Part shown: in pieces, positions 41,290 to 50,374 of the stretch
How positions within the stretch are numbered: the first letter of the stretch is position 1
How the letters are laid out: every line of letters starts with the position of its first letter
Assembly (NCBI RefSeq): GCF_011378855.1
Contig: NZ_WTLB01000025.1
Location: 1-64,000 of the forward strand
Length of the DNA stretch: 64,000 nucleotides
Reading direction: 5' to 3'
From: Pseudoalteromonas sp. Z1A8
Lineage (GTDB): Bacteria; Pseudomonadota; Gammaproteobacteria; Enterobacterales; Alteromonadaceae
Notes under the pieces: model-generated
What the model was told of the DNA's origin: nothing
Database searches by the model: none
What the model saw: the letters and a program-made list of their open reading frames with translations, nothing else
Program-made: the position numbers and the translations under genes

Positions 41290-44200
41290 TTAGCTATTAG
41301 TAGGCGCTGGTTGGGCATCTACAAGTGGCGGCTTGCCACGCATTTTACGTACTAATCGCTTAGCATCTTCTAGTGCAACGTACTGGCACGGTATAAGTAT
41401 TAGTGTAATTACGGTGGCAAATAACACACCAAAGGCAAGTGATACAGCCATTGGTATAACTATTTTAGCTTGTAAACTCGTTTCAAAAATAATTGGCATT
41501 ACACCAATAAAGGTTGTGATTGAGGTGAGTAGTATCGCTCTAAAGCGGCGTGCACCGGCTTGCATTACAGCATCTTTAGTCGCGACACCTTCAGCGCGTG
41601 CTTTGTTTACAAAATCGACCATAACGAGGGAGTCATTTACAACCACGCCCGCTACAGCAATTATGCCAAACATCGATAAGCTACTCATGGTCATACCTAA
41701 AATCATATGCCCAAACATCGCGCCAACTACACCAAACGGAATAACCGACATAATAATAAGTGGCTGCGAGTAAGAGCGAAGTGGAATCGCTAATAAGGCA
41801 AATATAATCATCATTGATATACCAAAATCACGAAGCTGCTCTGAAGCGCTATCCATTTCTTCTTGAATGCGCCCAGCTACATCACTTGTAACCCCAGGGT
41901 AGCTTTTAAGTAATGTTGGTAAGTATTCATCACGAATTTCTTCTGCAATAGCAAAAGGTTCGGCTTGGTCGGTATTTACCGCAGCCCATACGTTTACAGT
42001 ACGTTTAGAGTTTTCGCGGCGAATACGGTTTACACCGTCAACTAGTTTAACTTCGGCTACTTCACTTAGCGGAACTTCAGCGCCAGTAGGTGTAATAATA
42101 CGCACACTTGCTATGTCACTTATTGAGTTACGTTCGTCTTCTGGGTAGCGGATCATGACTTTAATTTCTTCGCCTTCACGCAATATTCGCTGCGCTTCTA
42201 AGCCGTAGTAACTAAAGCTTACTTGCGATGCGACATCAGCAAGCGTTAAACCCATGCTGTAAGCCAGTGGTTTTAAATCAAGTTGTACTTCGTCAGTGGC
42301 GCTTTGCATTGAGTCGTTTACGTCGCCAACACCTTCCATTGTTTGTAATTTAGCTTTTAATTTACCTGCTACTTCTTTTAGTACGTCAGCATTTTTGCCT
42401 TCAAGTTTAAAGCTAACGTCGCCATCATCTCGGCCACCATTCATTATACTGTCTTGAATAGTCATGGTTTTAACGCCAGGTAAAGCGGGCATTTGTTCGC
42501 GCCATAATGCACTTAGGGCAAAGGTATCGATAGGGCGTAAATCAGGCTCTACCAAAATGGCCATAATGTTTGCTTGCGTTCTGCCGCGCAGACTTACCGA
42601 TAAATCGCGGATCATCGGTTTACCGTATTGCTCTTGTAATTGTTGATCGACCTTTAACAAAACGCCTTCTATTTTGCGTGCGGTTTCAAGCGTTGCTTGC
42701 TCAGACGAAGCAAGGTTCATTTCAATATCAATACGCGGAAAGTCGTGCGGTATTTTAGGGTTTGGTACAAATTTAACTAAACCACCTGCAAACATACCTG
42801 CGCTTACAATAAGCAAACACATAAAGCCAACAATTACGGTATAGCGATAGTGAATACAGCGGCCAACAAAAGGAAGGTAGTAGTTGTTCACAAAGCCTTT
42901 TAAACCACTATCAATTACCATACGTAAGCGATGTAATAGGTTTTTAGGATTTGGTTTACGTGGATTCATTGCTGCAATGTGCGCAGGTAAAATAAGTTTT
43001 GATTCAATGAGTGAAAAAATCAAACATAAAATAATCACGCCACCAATTGCCTTAGAAAAAGCAGCACCAGGGCCGGTTGCGAGTGTTTGTGGTAAAAATG
43101 CCGCAATAGTTGTTAGTACACCAAAGGTTGCTGGCATCGCAACACGTTTTACGCCGCGTACTACGTTATCAAGTGTATGGCCGTATTTTTCTATTTCGGC
43201 ACTGGCTGACTCGCCCACAACAATGGCGTCATCAACAACAATCCCGAGCACAAGTATAAAGGCAAAAAGAGAGGCTAGGTTAATTGTTACGTCTAAAAAG
43301 CCAATGGGCATAAACAAAAAGGCACCTAGAAAAGACACCGGTAAGCCCATCATTACCCAAAATGCCAAGCGTAGTGGTAAAAATAGTGCCAGCACTATCA
43401 TTACTAACAAGCCACCCCAAATCATGTTATCGACCATCATATCAAGTCGACCTTCAAGGTAGTAAGTTAAATCAACAATAGGAGATAGCTTAACACCTGC
43501 AGGTAAAAGTGGCTCTTTAGCCGCCATGTAGCTTTTAAGGACTTTTGCTACATCGGTAATATCTTGATCTTTTGATGCGTTAACTTCAAACGAGAGTGAA
43601 TTTTTACCATTGTATTTTGAATACTGTAAGCCTTCTTCAAAGCCATCGTTAATGGTTGCTACATCGCCTAAGTAAATTTGTGCGCCATCAGCAAGAGTAA
43701 TAAGGGGGAGCCTTTCAAATTCAAAACCACGGTAGGCTTGTTTTTCTACACGCATCGAAATATAACCGTTTTCAGAGCGTATTTGCCCCGCCGACATATT
43801 TGCCGAAAAGCTTTGCACAGCGCCTGCAATATCTCTAAATGTTAAGCCATATTCGCGCAGTTTATCGGGGCTGACTTCAATACCAATTTCGTACTCTAAA
43901 CCGCCATTAAAATTAACCAGGTTAACGTGAGGCAGGGCTTGTAACTCATCTTTTATATCGTTGCCAAGCTCTTTTAACTGGTAGTTACTCATGTCGCCAT
44001 AAAGCGCGAGTATCATTACCTCTTGCTCAAACTTATCACGGCGAACAACAGGGCGTTCCATTCCTGCAGGAAAGGTATTTATTGAATCAACTTGTACTTT
44101 AATTTCATCAAGTACTTCTTGTGGGTCGTATTGCTCTTCTATTTCAATCCACGCTTGAGAAAAACCACGGTTAGAGTAGGTAATTAGGCGTTTAATGCCT

Positions 44201-44439
44201 TCAAGACCTTCGAGGTTTTCTTCAACTTTTATGGTTATGCCTTCTTCAACCTCTTGCGGGGCAGCCCCAGGATAAACTGCTTGTACGCTTATCCAGTTGC
44301 TTTCAAATTGTGGGAACATTTGTTTGCGAATAGTCATGGCCATTAAAAGACCGCCCACTAATATAAATATCATTAGTAGGTTGGCAGCAACGGGATTTCG
44401 GGCAAACCATGCTATTAACCCTGTTTCACGAGTGTTCAT
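41290..44439 (-). CDS. RND-family efflux transporter (inner-membrane pump)
   Basis: The 1049-residue protein is a resistance-nodulation-division pump. Twelve membrane helices are set as one plus five in each half around two large periplasmic loops, and the FVVDDAIVVGE-type motif (here VVDDAIVVGESASAEIE) lies in helix 4 with acidic proton-relay residues. It resembles the environmental AcrB-like subgroup with short adaptors rather than heavy-metal CusA types. It is the second gene of the operon, two bases after the adaptor, whose last codons supply its GAGGAATAG ribosome site. No outer-membrane channel gene is present, so a shared TolC is assumed. Confidence 0.94.
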   Translation of the reverse strand: MNTRETGLIAWFARNPVAANLLMIFILVGGLLMAMTIRKQMFPQFESNWISVQAVYPGAAPQEVEEGITIKVEENLEGLEGIKRLITYSNRGFSQAWIEIEEQYDPQEVLDEIKVQVDSINTFPAGMERPVVRRDKFEQEVMILALYGDMSNYQLKELGNDIKDELQALPHVNLVNFNGGLEYEIGIEVSPDKLREYGLTFRDIAGAVQSFSANMSAGQIRSENGYISMRVEKQAYRGFEFERLPLITLADGAQIYLGDVATINDGFEEGLQYSKYNGKNSLSFEVNASKDQDITDVAKVLKSYMAAKEPLLPAGVKLSPIVDLTYYLEGRLDMMVDNMIWGGLLVMIVLALFLPLRLAFWVMMGLPVSFLGAFLFMPIGFLDVTINLASLFAFILVLGIVVDDAIVVGESASAEIEKYGHTLDNVVRGVKRVAMPATFGVLTTIAAFLPQTLATGPGAAFSKAIGGVIILCLIFSLIESKLILPAHIAAMNPRKPNPKNLLHRLRMVIDSGLKGFVNNYYLPFVGRCIHYRYTVIVGFMCLLIVSAGMFAGGLVKFVPNPKIPHDFPRIDIEMNLASSEQATLETARKIEGVLLKVDQQLQEQYGKPMIRDLSVSLRGRTQANIMAILVEPDLRPIDTFALSALWREQMPALPGVKTMTIQDSIMNGGRDDGDVSFKLEGKNADVLKEVAGKLKAKLQTMEGVGDVNDSMQSATDEVQLDLKPLAYSMGLTLADVASQVSFSYYGLEAQRILREGEEIKVMIRYPEDERNSISDIASVRIITPTGAEVPLSEVAEVKLVDGVNRIRRENSKRTVNVWAAVNTDQAEPFAIAEEIRDEYLPTLLKSYPGVTSDVAGRIQEEMDSASEQLRDFGISMMIIFALLAIPLRSYSQPLIIMSVIPFGVVGAMFGHMILGMTMSSLSMFGIIAVAGVVVNDSLVMVDFVNKARAEGVATKDAVMQAGARRFRAILLTSITTFIGVMPIIFETSLQAKIVIPMAVSLAFGVLFATVITLILIPCQYVALEDAKRLVRKMRGKPPLVDAQPAPTNS

Positions 44440-44441
44440 GG

Positions 44442-45620
44442 CTATTCCTCTTTCAGCGCAAGTTGAGTAATGTCAGTTTTATTAGGCGCAATATCTTCAA
44501 TTTTTACTGCCATACCTTCAGTTGGATACTCAAGTGCTGAGGTAATAATTTGCTCACCGTTTTTTAAGCCTTGGCTGGCTATAATCATCCCGTTTTGTTC
44601 GCGTATAATATTTAGCGTTTTAAATGATAATGTTAGATCGTCGTTTAAAATCACAATTTTATTATCTTTAACTAAATGGTGCGCAACAATAATTGCGTTA
44701 TCAAGCGGGCGACCTTCAATTGTAGCGTTAATGTACGAACCAAAACGAAGTGGGCGTGTTTTATCGCCATAAGGTGTTGCAAGTTGTGCTACCAAATAGC
44801 TCATGCGGCTTGTTTGATCAACCACGCCTTCAGTGCGAATTACTTTGGCTTGCCACATTGTTTGCTTGCCCGCATATTCAGCGTTAAATGTAACGTTTGA
44901 ACCTACGCCGCCATTTTTTAAATATTGCAGTTCTTGGTCGGCAACCGGTAAACGAACCTCTGCAACCGAGGTTGCGCTCAGTGCACCAAAGCTATTACCT
45001 GGGTTTACTACTGAACCTAAGCTAATTGTGCGCTCGTTAATAATTGCATCGTACGGTGCTTTAATATAAGTACGTTCAAGATTGCGGCTTGCACGTTTAA
45101 CACTTGCTTGAGCAGAGCGGTAACGCGCGAGCTTTTCGGCTAATTGTGGTTTACGTAAATAAAGCTCTGATGCAATAGCATCGCTAGAGTCGGATTTAAT
45201 ACGCTCCCACTCAGCTTTTGCTACATGCGCTTGTGCGCGTTCTATTTCAAGTGCTGAGCTTGCTTGTGCTAAACCTGCTTGCGCTTCAATAAAGTCAGCC
45301 TCGTAATCATTTGCATCAATTCGTGCTAAAATATCGCCTTGCTTTACAAACGCACCTTCAACAAATTGATCTGACACCAAAATAACTTGCCCACTTACTT
45401 GTGCTATTAATTCTGTACGGTCTTTTGGTTTTACTATGCCGTACGATTTAACATCGAGCGTTATAGAATCTAAAAGTATGCTTTGAGTCGCAACTAAAGG
45501 GCGAATGTCTTGCTCAGGCTTTTCTTCCGGTGGCTTTTTCATGGCCATAAAGGCGAAAGCTAAAGCAATACCGCCTGCTAAAACTGCAATTGGGAGTATT
45601 ATTTGTTTTGTAGTAGCCAC
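44442..45620 (-). CDS. RND periplasmic adaptor (membrane fusion protein)
   Basis: The adaptor links the RND pump to the outer-membrane channel. It has an N-terminal membrane anchor, a lipoyl-like half (VSGQVILVSDQFVEGAFVKQGDILARI), an alpha-helical hairpin (about 105-170), the returning lipoyl half (IKAPYDAIINERTISLGSVVNPG) and a beta-barrel. The open frame is long upstream. GTG at 45620 is chosen because AAGGA lies seven bases before it; ATG at 45635 is the alternative. A 170-base gap to the divergent ykgJ-like gene holds the promoter. No regulator is adjacent. Confidence 0.92.
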   Translation of the reverse strand: MATTKQIILPIAVLAGGIALAFAFMAMKKPPEEKPEQDIRPLVATQSILLDSITLDVKSYGIVKPKDRTELIAQVSGQVILVSDQFVEGAFVKQGDILARIDANDYEADFIEAQAGLAQASSALEIERAQAHVAKAEWERIKSDSSDAIASELYLRKPQLAEKLARYRSAQASVKRASRNLERTYIKAPYDAIINERTISLGSVVNPGNSFGALSATSVAEVRLPVADQELQYLKNGGVGSNVTFNAEYAGKQTMWQAKVIRTEGVVDQTSRMSYLVAQLATPYGDKTRPLRFGSYINATIEGRPLDNAIIVAHHLVKDNKIVILNDDLTLSFKTLNIIREQNGMIIASQGLKNGEQIITSALEYPTEGMAVKIEDIAPNKTDITQLALKEE

Positions 45621-45790
45621 AAGGCATTCCTTCATAATTGGTGGTGACAGAGCAATAATACGCAATAAAGTGTTTACAAGGCGTTTTAAGATGTAACAAA
45701 GCATTACATATGTGTATTGCAACTTAGCGTGTGGGCTAATTACGTTCCTAAAAAGGAATAAAAGTAAGTGTTTTTTATACAGAGGATATT

Positions 45791-46054
45791 ATGAAAACCG
45801 AATCAATGACTTGCAGATTAGGCTGCGGTGCATGCTGTATTGCGCCAAGTATTAGCTCTCCAATACCAGGGATGCCAAACGGTAAAAAAGCCGGAGAGCG
45901 CTGTATTCAGCTGGATGAGCGTAATTTATGTAAGTTATTTGGTGATTCAAGTCGGCCTAAAGTGTGCAGCGATTTTAGCGCCACGTTTGATGTGTGTGGC
46001 TCAACAAATGCGCAAGCTCTAGCGCTTATTACAGAACTTGAGCAGTTAACTTAG
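45791..46054 (+). CDS. YkgJ-family cysteine-cluster protein
   Basis: The 87-residue protein carries eight cysteines in the YkgJ pattern: CRLGCGACC near the start, then single Cys in ERC, NLC, KVC and DVC. Proteins of this family are thought to bind zinc or an iron-sulfur centre; their role is not defined. ATG at 45791 follows AGAGGATATT. It is divergent from the RND operon. Short length is normal for this branch. Confidence 0.85.
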   Translation: MKTESMTCRLGCGACCIAPSISSPIPGMPNGKKAGERCIQLDERNLCKLFGDSSRPKVCSDFSATFDVCGSTNAQALALITELEQLT

Positions 46055-46260
46055 CTGGTGGGTTTAATACACACATATTTACAAAGATTAATTAAAATAA
46101 AAAATTCTTTATAAATTATTAAAATAGTTTTTATCTAATTAATGATTAAATATTAGACATATTTAGTTTTGTTGCTAATATAGGAAAATGTGAAATGCTT
46201 TTATATTAGCTTTAGTTATAAATTATCTTGTGCAATATTAATTTTTAAAAGGAAAGAGAA

Positions 46261-46731
46261 ATGAAAAATTTACTTACCGCTTTTACTCTAAGTGTGACTG
46301 TATTAGGTTGTTCAAACTTACCAATCAAAACTGATATTAAAGAAGATCATTTTCGATTCGAAAACTTTAAAAGAGAGCAGGGAGTAGAACGAGAATACGT
46401 TAACTTGATGTGCTATAACAAAAAACCTACACAATGGGCTGAACCAAAGCAGTATCCAAGTGGTCAGCATGATTTATGGGTAAAGGCGAGTGCTTCAAAC
46501 CCTGATGTTTTAAACAGTCAAAAAGAAGCTTTTGTTAATTTTAACGTTAATTTAGATTCTGATAAAAGCTACATGCTAAATAGAAAAAGAGAGGGAGATA
46601 AAATTTCAATCTGGATACAAGAGGTTGAAACAGGTGCAGTTGTTTCCCCAGTTCTTACAGATGAACTTAGTCGCCCTCTACAAATTGATAATGAACTTAG
46701 AAAAAGACAATGTCGCTCTGGTTCAATATAA
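46261..46731 (+). CDS. Small lipoprotein of unknown function
   Basis: The 156-residue product starts with a lipoprotein leader ending in VLGC (Cys17), followed by Ser, which favours the outer membrane. The mature part is mixed beta in character with two further Cys (MCYN and RQCRS) that might pair. No family is recognised. ATG follows AAAGGAAAGAGAA. The 206 bases before it are very AT-rich with no other feature. Confidence 0.75.
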   Translation: MKNLLTAFTLSVTVLGCSNLPIKTDIKEDHFRFENFKREQGVEREYVNLMCYNKKPTQWAEPKQYPSGQHDLWVKASASNPDVLNSQKEAFVNFNVNLDSDKSYMLNRKREGDKISIWIQEVETGAVVSPVLTDELSRPLQIDNELRKRQCRSGSI

Positions 46732-46838
46732 GTTGAGTAATCAAAATTTTTAATATTTAGTGCGCTGTATGTTTTTTACTAAATATTTATTCAGATACCT
46801 TTTTTAATAAAGAGGTATCTGAATACGATAACTCACAT

Positions 46839-48713
46839 CTACCAACTATACGTTGCACTTAACGTATATTGCTCACCGCGTCCTGGTGTCCCTGGTATTT
46901 CCTCAAACGATTCATCCCATAGGTTATCCGCAGCAAAGGTAATAAATAGGTTTTTTAGTATCGGCGGGGTGATTTTAAGCGTTAGCTGAGTAAATAAAGC
47001 GTTATTGTCACCGTTTCTAAGTGCGTTTTCGTGCTGTGTACGCCACTCATTATCGACTCTAAATTCTAAAATATCAGTTGGATTCCAAACCGCGCCAAGT
47101 GTAAGGCGGTGATCAGGAAAGTTTAATGCATAAAAGCTGGCATCTATATCGGCAGCACCGTAGTTTTCTGATTTGTGCAAATAAGTGTAACTGGCTATTA
47201 ATTTTGCGGTATCAAAGTGTTTAGTGGCTAAAAACTCTATGCCGGTAGTATTTATATCTACCGGGTTTGCAAAGCGCGCAGAGCTTGAATCAAAGTTATA
47301 GGTCCAATCGGTTAAGTTATCGTCTTTGCGATAAAAAATAGCCGAGTTTAGCTGCCAGCTTTGCTCTTCCATTAATAAACCTAGCTCTAAGTTTTTAGTG
47401 GTTTCGCGCTCAAGGGTGTAATTACTTCTAAATAAACCGCCAGAATCACTGCCGCCAATGGCGGTATAGCCCGCTACTTGGCTCGCCTGCGCGTACGATA
47501 AATAAAGCGTGCGATCAAAACCTTTACTGTTTTGTGTATTGAGCGTTACATCACCAATAAGTGACAGTTCAGAGTCGTCTCTATTTGTATCGTCAAACGC
47601 AGCACCTAAGCGAAATGTAAGTTGTTTATTACCCTCAAGTGCCATTTTATACTCTGGCAATACACTCACTTTATAATAGTTACGCGAGGTGAAATTGTTT
47701 TCAAGCGTGGTCGATTCAATTGAATCGTCAATAAACTGCACTGAGTAATTTACAGCAAATACATCACTTTGAGCATGGCGACCTGATAGTCCTAACGACT
47801 TAACTTCACTTTTATGAAATGCTTCAAATGCACTGGGATTTTCGCGAGAGTAAATATAGTGAGCGTTGTGCTTACGATAATAAGCCGACACTTCAAAATT
47901 ACTATCCTGCGCATAATTTTGCTTATGGTTTAGCATTAATAAGCGTGTTTCTAGGTCTTCAGTTTCGTTAACGCCAAATGGGGTGTATAAATTTGGCCAA
48001 CCAAAAAACTTATCTTGAGCACCAAAAAATAAATCTGTTTGAGATTGTGAGCCTAATAATTGAACACGACCAGCTGTACGCGTAAAATCGTGATCGCCAA
48101 AATCTATAGTTCCATCACTTTGTGAATGAGAATACTCCCCCTCAAAACCAAGCGTGTAGTTATTTAAGCTATTTAAGCTATCTAACTTAGTGCTTTTTGC
48201 GCCATGAATGCTTTGTAAATTAAAGTCATTAGTGCCAGTACCAAGCGATATGCTGCCACCGGTAACAATTGGCTTCCAACCAAACGATACTGTGCCCACA
48301 GAGCTATTCATACCGTAAAGTGCGTTATCAGCACCTGTTAAAATAGCGGGGCCGGTAAGCATTTGCGGTGCAATAGGAATTTCAGCAAAGTAATGACCAG
48401 ACTGTGGGTCAAGTAAAGTAGCACTACCAACTCTAAAGCCGGTATTTTCAAAAATACCGCCGCGTATAGTTACATCAGCCTGCGCTTCAGCCATATTACG
48501 TGATTGCAAATCAACACGCGGGTCGTACTCTAAATTAGATATTGGAGAGTCAAATGTACCTACAGGGAGTTTATTTGCAGTGGGCGATGCCTCAACGGTT
48601 ATTTGTTCGATTGCTGATGATTCTTCAGTTTTATTAGTTACAGCTTCGCCGTAAGCAAAACTGCTCACGCTGCATAGCAGGGCAGGGAATATAAAGTGGG
48701 GGATACGTTTCAT
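46839..48713 (-). CDS. TonB-dependent receptor
   Basis: The 624-residue outer-membrane protein has a signal peptide (1-22), a TonB-box-like segment EQITVEAS, a plug domain (about 45-165) and a 22-strand barrel ending in ATYSW with a terminal aromatic. Its size is near that of BtuB-like receptors, but no cobalamin riboswitch lies upstream and no transport genes adjoin, so the ligand is unknown. A Fur-like site lies in the divergent region shared with msrA. Receptor class is firm. Confidence 0.92.
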   Translation of the reverse strand: MKRIPHFIFPALLCSVSSFAYGEAVTNKTEESSAIEQITVEASPTANKLPVGTFDSPISNLEYDPRVDLQSRNMAEAQADVTIRGGIFENTGFRVGSATLLDPQSGHYFAEIPIAPQMLTGPAILTGADNALYGMNSSVGTVSFGWKPIVTGGSISLGTGTNDFNLQSIHGAKSTKLDSLNSLNNYTLGFEGEYSHSQSDGTIDFGDHDFTRTAGRVQLLGSQSQTDLFFGAQDKFFGWPNLYTPFGVNETEDLETRLLMLNHKQNYAQDSNFEVSAYYRKHNAHYIYSRENPSAFEAFHKSEVKSLGLSGRHAQSDVFAVNYSVQFIDDSIESTTLENNFTSRNYYKVSVLPEYKMALEGNKQLTFRLGAAFDDTNRDDSELSLIGDVTLNTQNSKGFDRTLYLSYAQASQVAGYTAIGGSDSGGLFRSNYTLERETTKNLELGLLMEEQSWQLNSAIFYRKDDNLTDWTYNFDSSSARFANPVDINTTGIEFLATKHFDTAKLIASYTYLHKSENYGAADIDASFYALNFPDHRLTLGAVWNPTDILEFRVDNEWRTQHENALRNGDNNALFTQLTLKITPPILKNLFITFAADNLWDESFEEIPGTPGRGEQYTLSATYSW

Positions 48714-48851
48714 GTTGTGTGTCTCATCTTTTTATATGCAGTTACGGTAACAATTAAACGCTAAACACATTTTTAAGGCGTGATAAAATAGCTAAATTGA
48801 ACAACTGCGATTTTGAGCGCGATTGTACATTAATATCTTAAAAACTGCATT

Positions 48852-48866
48852 TGATACTCATTCGCA
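48852..48866. promoter_or_regulatory. Possible Fur box between the TonB receptor and msrA
   Basis: TGATACTCATTCGCA agrees with the 7-1-7 Fur pattern TGATAAT-N-ATTATCA at 11 of 14 positions. It lies 28 bases before msrA and about 140 before the receptor gene. It may be chance in AT-rich DNA. Confidence 0.35.
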
Positions 48867-48893
48867 ACGTTAACTAATTTGGTAAAATTTATT

Positions 48894-49382
48894 ATGAATA
48901 TAGAACAACAAGATACTATTTACTTTGCTGGTGGCTGCCTGTGGGGCGTACAAGAGTTTTTAAAGCATTTACCGGGTGTAATTAACACTGAAGCTGGGCG
49001 TGCCAATGGCACAAGTACCGATACGCAAGGTGAATACGATGGTTATGCAGAGTGCGTAAAAGTCATATATGATTCTGAAGTTGTTAGCCTTAATATGCTT
49101 TTTGACTACTTTTTTGAAATTATCGACCCATATAGCATTAATAAGCAAGGCGACGATGTAGGCCCCAAATACCGAACTGCCATTTATAGCAAAAGCCAAG
49201 ATCATTTAAAGGTCGCTAGCAATTACATAAGGCAGCGAAGTGATGCCGATAAGATTGTGGTAGGGGTAGAGCTGCTAACTAACTACGTGCCAAGCGATCC
49301 TGAGCATCAAGACCGCTTAACTAATCACCCAGATGACTATTGCCACATACCGCTTGAGTTACTGCATAAGTATAAATCGTAA
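48894..49382 (+). CDS. msrA: Peptide methionine sulfoxide reductase MsrA
   Basis: The 162-residue enzyme repairs methionine-S-sulfoxide. The catalytic Cys15 lies in GGCLW, where most MsrA proteins have GGCFW, so Leu replaces the conserved Phe. DPYSINKQGDDVGPKYRTAIY is the usual substrate loop, but the canonical FYPAEDYHQ segment reads YVPSDPEHQ. These changes suggest a diverged branch that may still be active. ATG at 48894 is preferred to a TTG five codons upstream. It is a single gene followed by REP-like repeats. Confidence 0.9.
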   Translation: MNIEQQDTIYFAGGCLWGVQEFLKHLPGVINTEAGRANGTSTDTQGEYDGYAECVKVIYDSEVVSLNMLFDYFFEIIDPYSINKQGDDVGPKYRTAIYSKSQDHLKVASNYIRQRSDADKIVVGVELLTNYVPSDPEHQDRLTNHPDDYCHIPLELLHKYKS

Positions 49383-49390
49383 ATTTAACA

Positions 49391-49603
49391 CGGTGTTTTT
49401 GTAGACGTGCAGCTTGCAGACGTGACGAGCGTAGCTCGTAATTTGGAGTGAAATAAGCGCATAAAGATAATTAATTAGAAGCTGCGCTTCTCGCGCAAGC
49501 AAGCTTATCGCCTACAGATAAAATAAAGTTCAGCGTTTACAGGTAAAGATTAATCGGTGTTTTTTGTAGACGTGCAGCTTGCTGACGAGCGTAGCTCGTA
49601 ATT
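49391..49603. repeat. REP-like cluster with GTAG ends
   Basis: Two direct copies of a unit containing GTAGACGTGCAGCTTGC and the palindrome ACGAGC-GTA-GCTCGT start at 49391 and 49555. Between them lies the hairpin AGAAGC-TGC-GCTTCT (49477-49491) and an inverted unit ending in CTAC (49492-49516). GTAG followed by a palindrome, with units in both orientations, is the layout of REP/BIME repeats. A related cluster lies at 63235-63325. Confidence 0.75.
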
Positions 49604-49639
49604 ACATAAGTCTGTAAGTCCTAAAAACAAGCACCCACA

Positions 49640-49667
49640 AAAAAGCTCACATAACGTGAGCTTTTTA
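49640..49667 (-). terminator. Terminator of the DUF4136 lipoprotein gene
   Basis: AAAAAGCTCAC pairs with GTGAGCTTTTT over a short loop. Confidence 0.92.
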
Positions 49668-49682
49668 AAAACTAACTAAAAC

Positions 49683-50234
49683 TTACTGCTGCTTTTGCGG
49701 CGGGAAGTTACTTAAAATTTCGCTCACTGTTTTATTAATTGATGCTTCACGTTGTTCTGGCGATTGATTTTTCTTTAATCGACCTTCTTTCGCGCCGCGC
49801 CATACTAGCTGGTTTGATTCGCGGTCTACAATATCAATAATTAGTGTACCAACTTCGTATTCACGCGCAGTTGTATCACGTTGAAAACCAGTACCCCAAT
49901 AACCCCAATGCGGGCGGTAGTTTACATTAAATGTATCTACTTCAAGCTCTTTATCAACCGATGCATGATAGTTAACAAGTACATCAGCTTGCGCTGCATC
50001 AACTAAGCTCATACCTAATGTTTGGCTCAGCTCTGCGTTAACGGCAGTGCGAACACGCTTTTCCATTAGGCCATTAATTTGATAGTTATTTGTGTCTTTA
50101 GTTAGGCTGGCGTTTTCTACCCAAGCAAATGTTTTAAAATTACTAAAGTTGGCTGATTTATCGTAATCCCAATCTGGGGTTTGTGTACAGGCTGTAAGTA
50201 GTGCTAGCGCTGCAACAATAAGTATGTTTTTCAT
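49683..50234 (-). CDS. DUF4136 lipoprotein
   Basis: The 183-residue product has a lipoprotein leader ending in LTAC (Cys16) followed by Thr. The mature region fits the DUF4136 pattern: FSNFKTFAWV early, then an ADVLVNYHAS strand, and GTLIIDIVDRESNQLVWRG near the end. Function is unknown; relatives are outer-membrane associated. The ATG at 50234 follows GGAG eight bases upstream; the longer frame upstream is not used. It lies 140 bases past mksB on the same strand but ends in its own terminator. Confidence 0.87.
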   Translation of the reverse strand: MKNILIVAALALLTACTQTPDWDYDKSANFSNFKTFAWVENASLTKDTNNYQINGLMEKRVRTAVNAELSQTLGMSLVDAAQADVLVNYHASVDKELEVDTFNVNYRPHWGYWGTGFQRDTTAREYEVGTLIIDIVDRESNQLVWRGAKEGRLKKNQSPEQREASINKTVSEILSNFPPQKQQ

Positions 50235-50374
50235 TACGTTTGCTCCAATAAAATGCATTAATTTAAAATAACACACATAGTTTAAATGTGTGTTATTTAA
50301 ACGTCCTAAATATTAGTCTAATTGTCAGGGCTGAACGACTAATTAACCTCTGTTAATTAGTCTCGATTCATTAG

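Noticed and set aside
42884..43462. 192-codon frame antisense to the RND pump
   Set aside because: It is the codon shadow of a membrane protein gene; the composition is typical of an antisense frame and no start signal is seen.
49391..49603. CRISPR array
   Set aside because: Only two direct units with a 160-base interval, containing hairpins and an inverted unit. Repeat and spacer lengths do not fit, and no cas gene is present.
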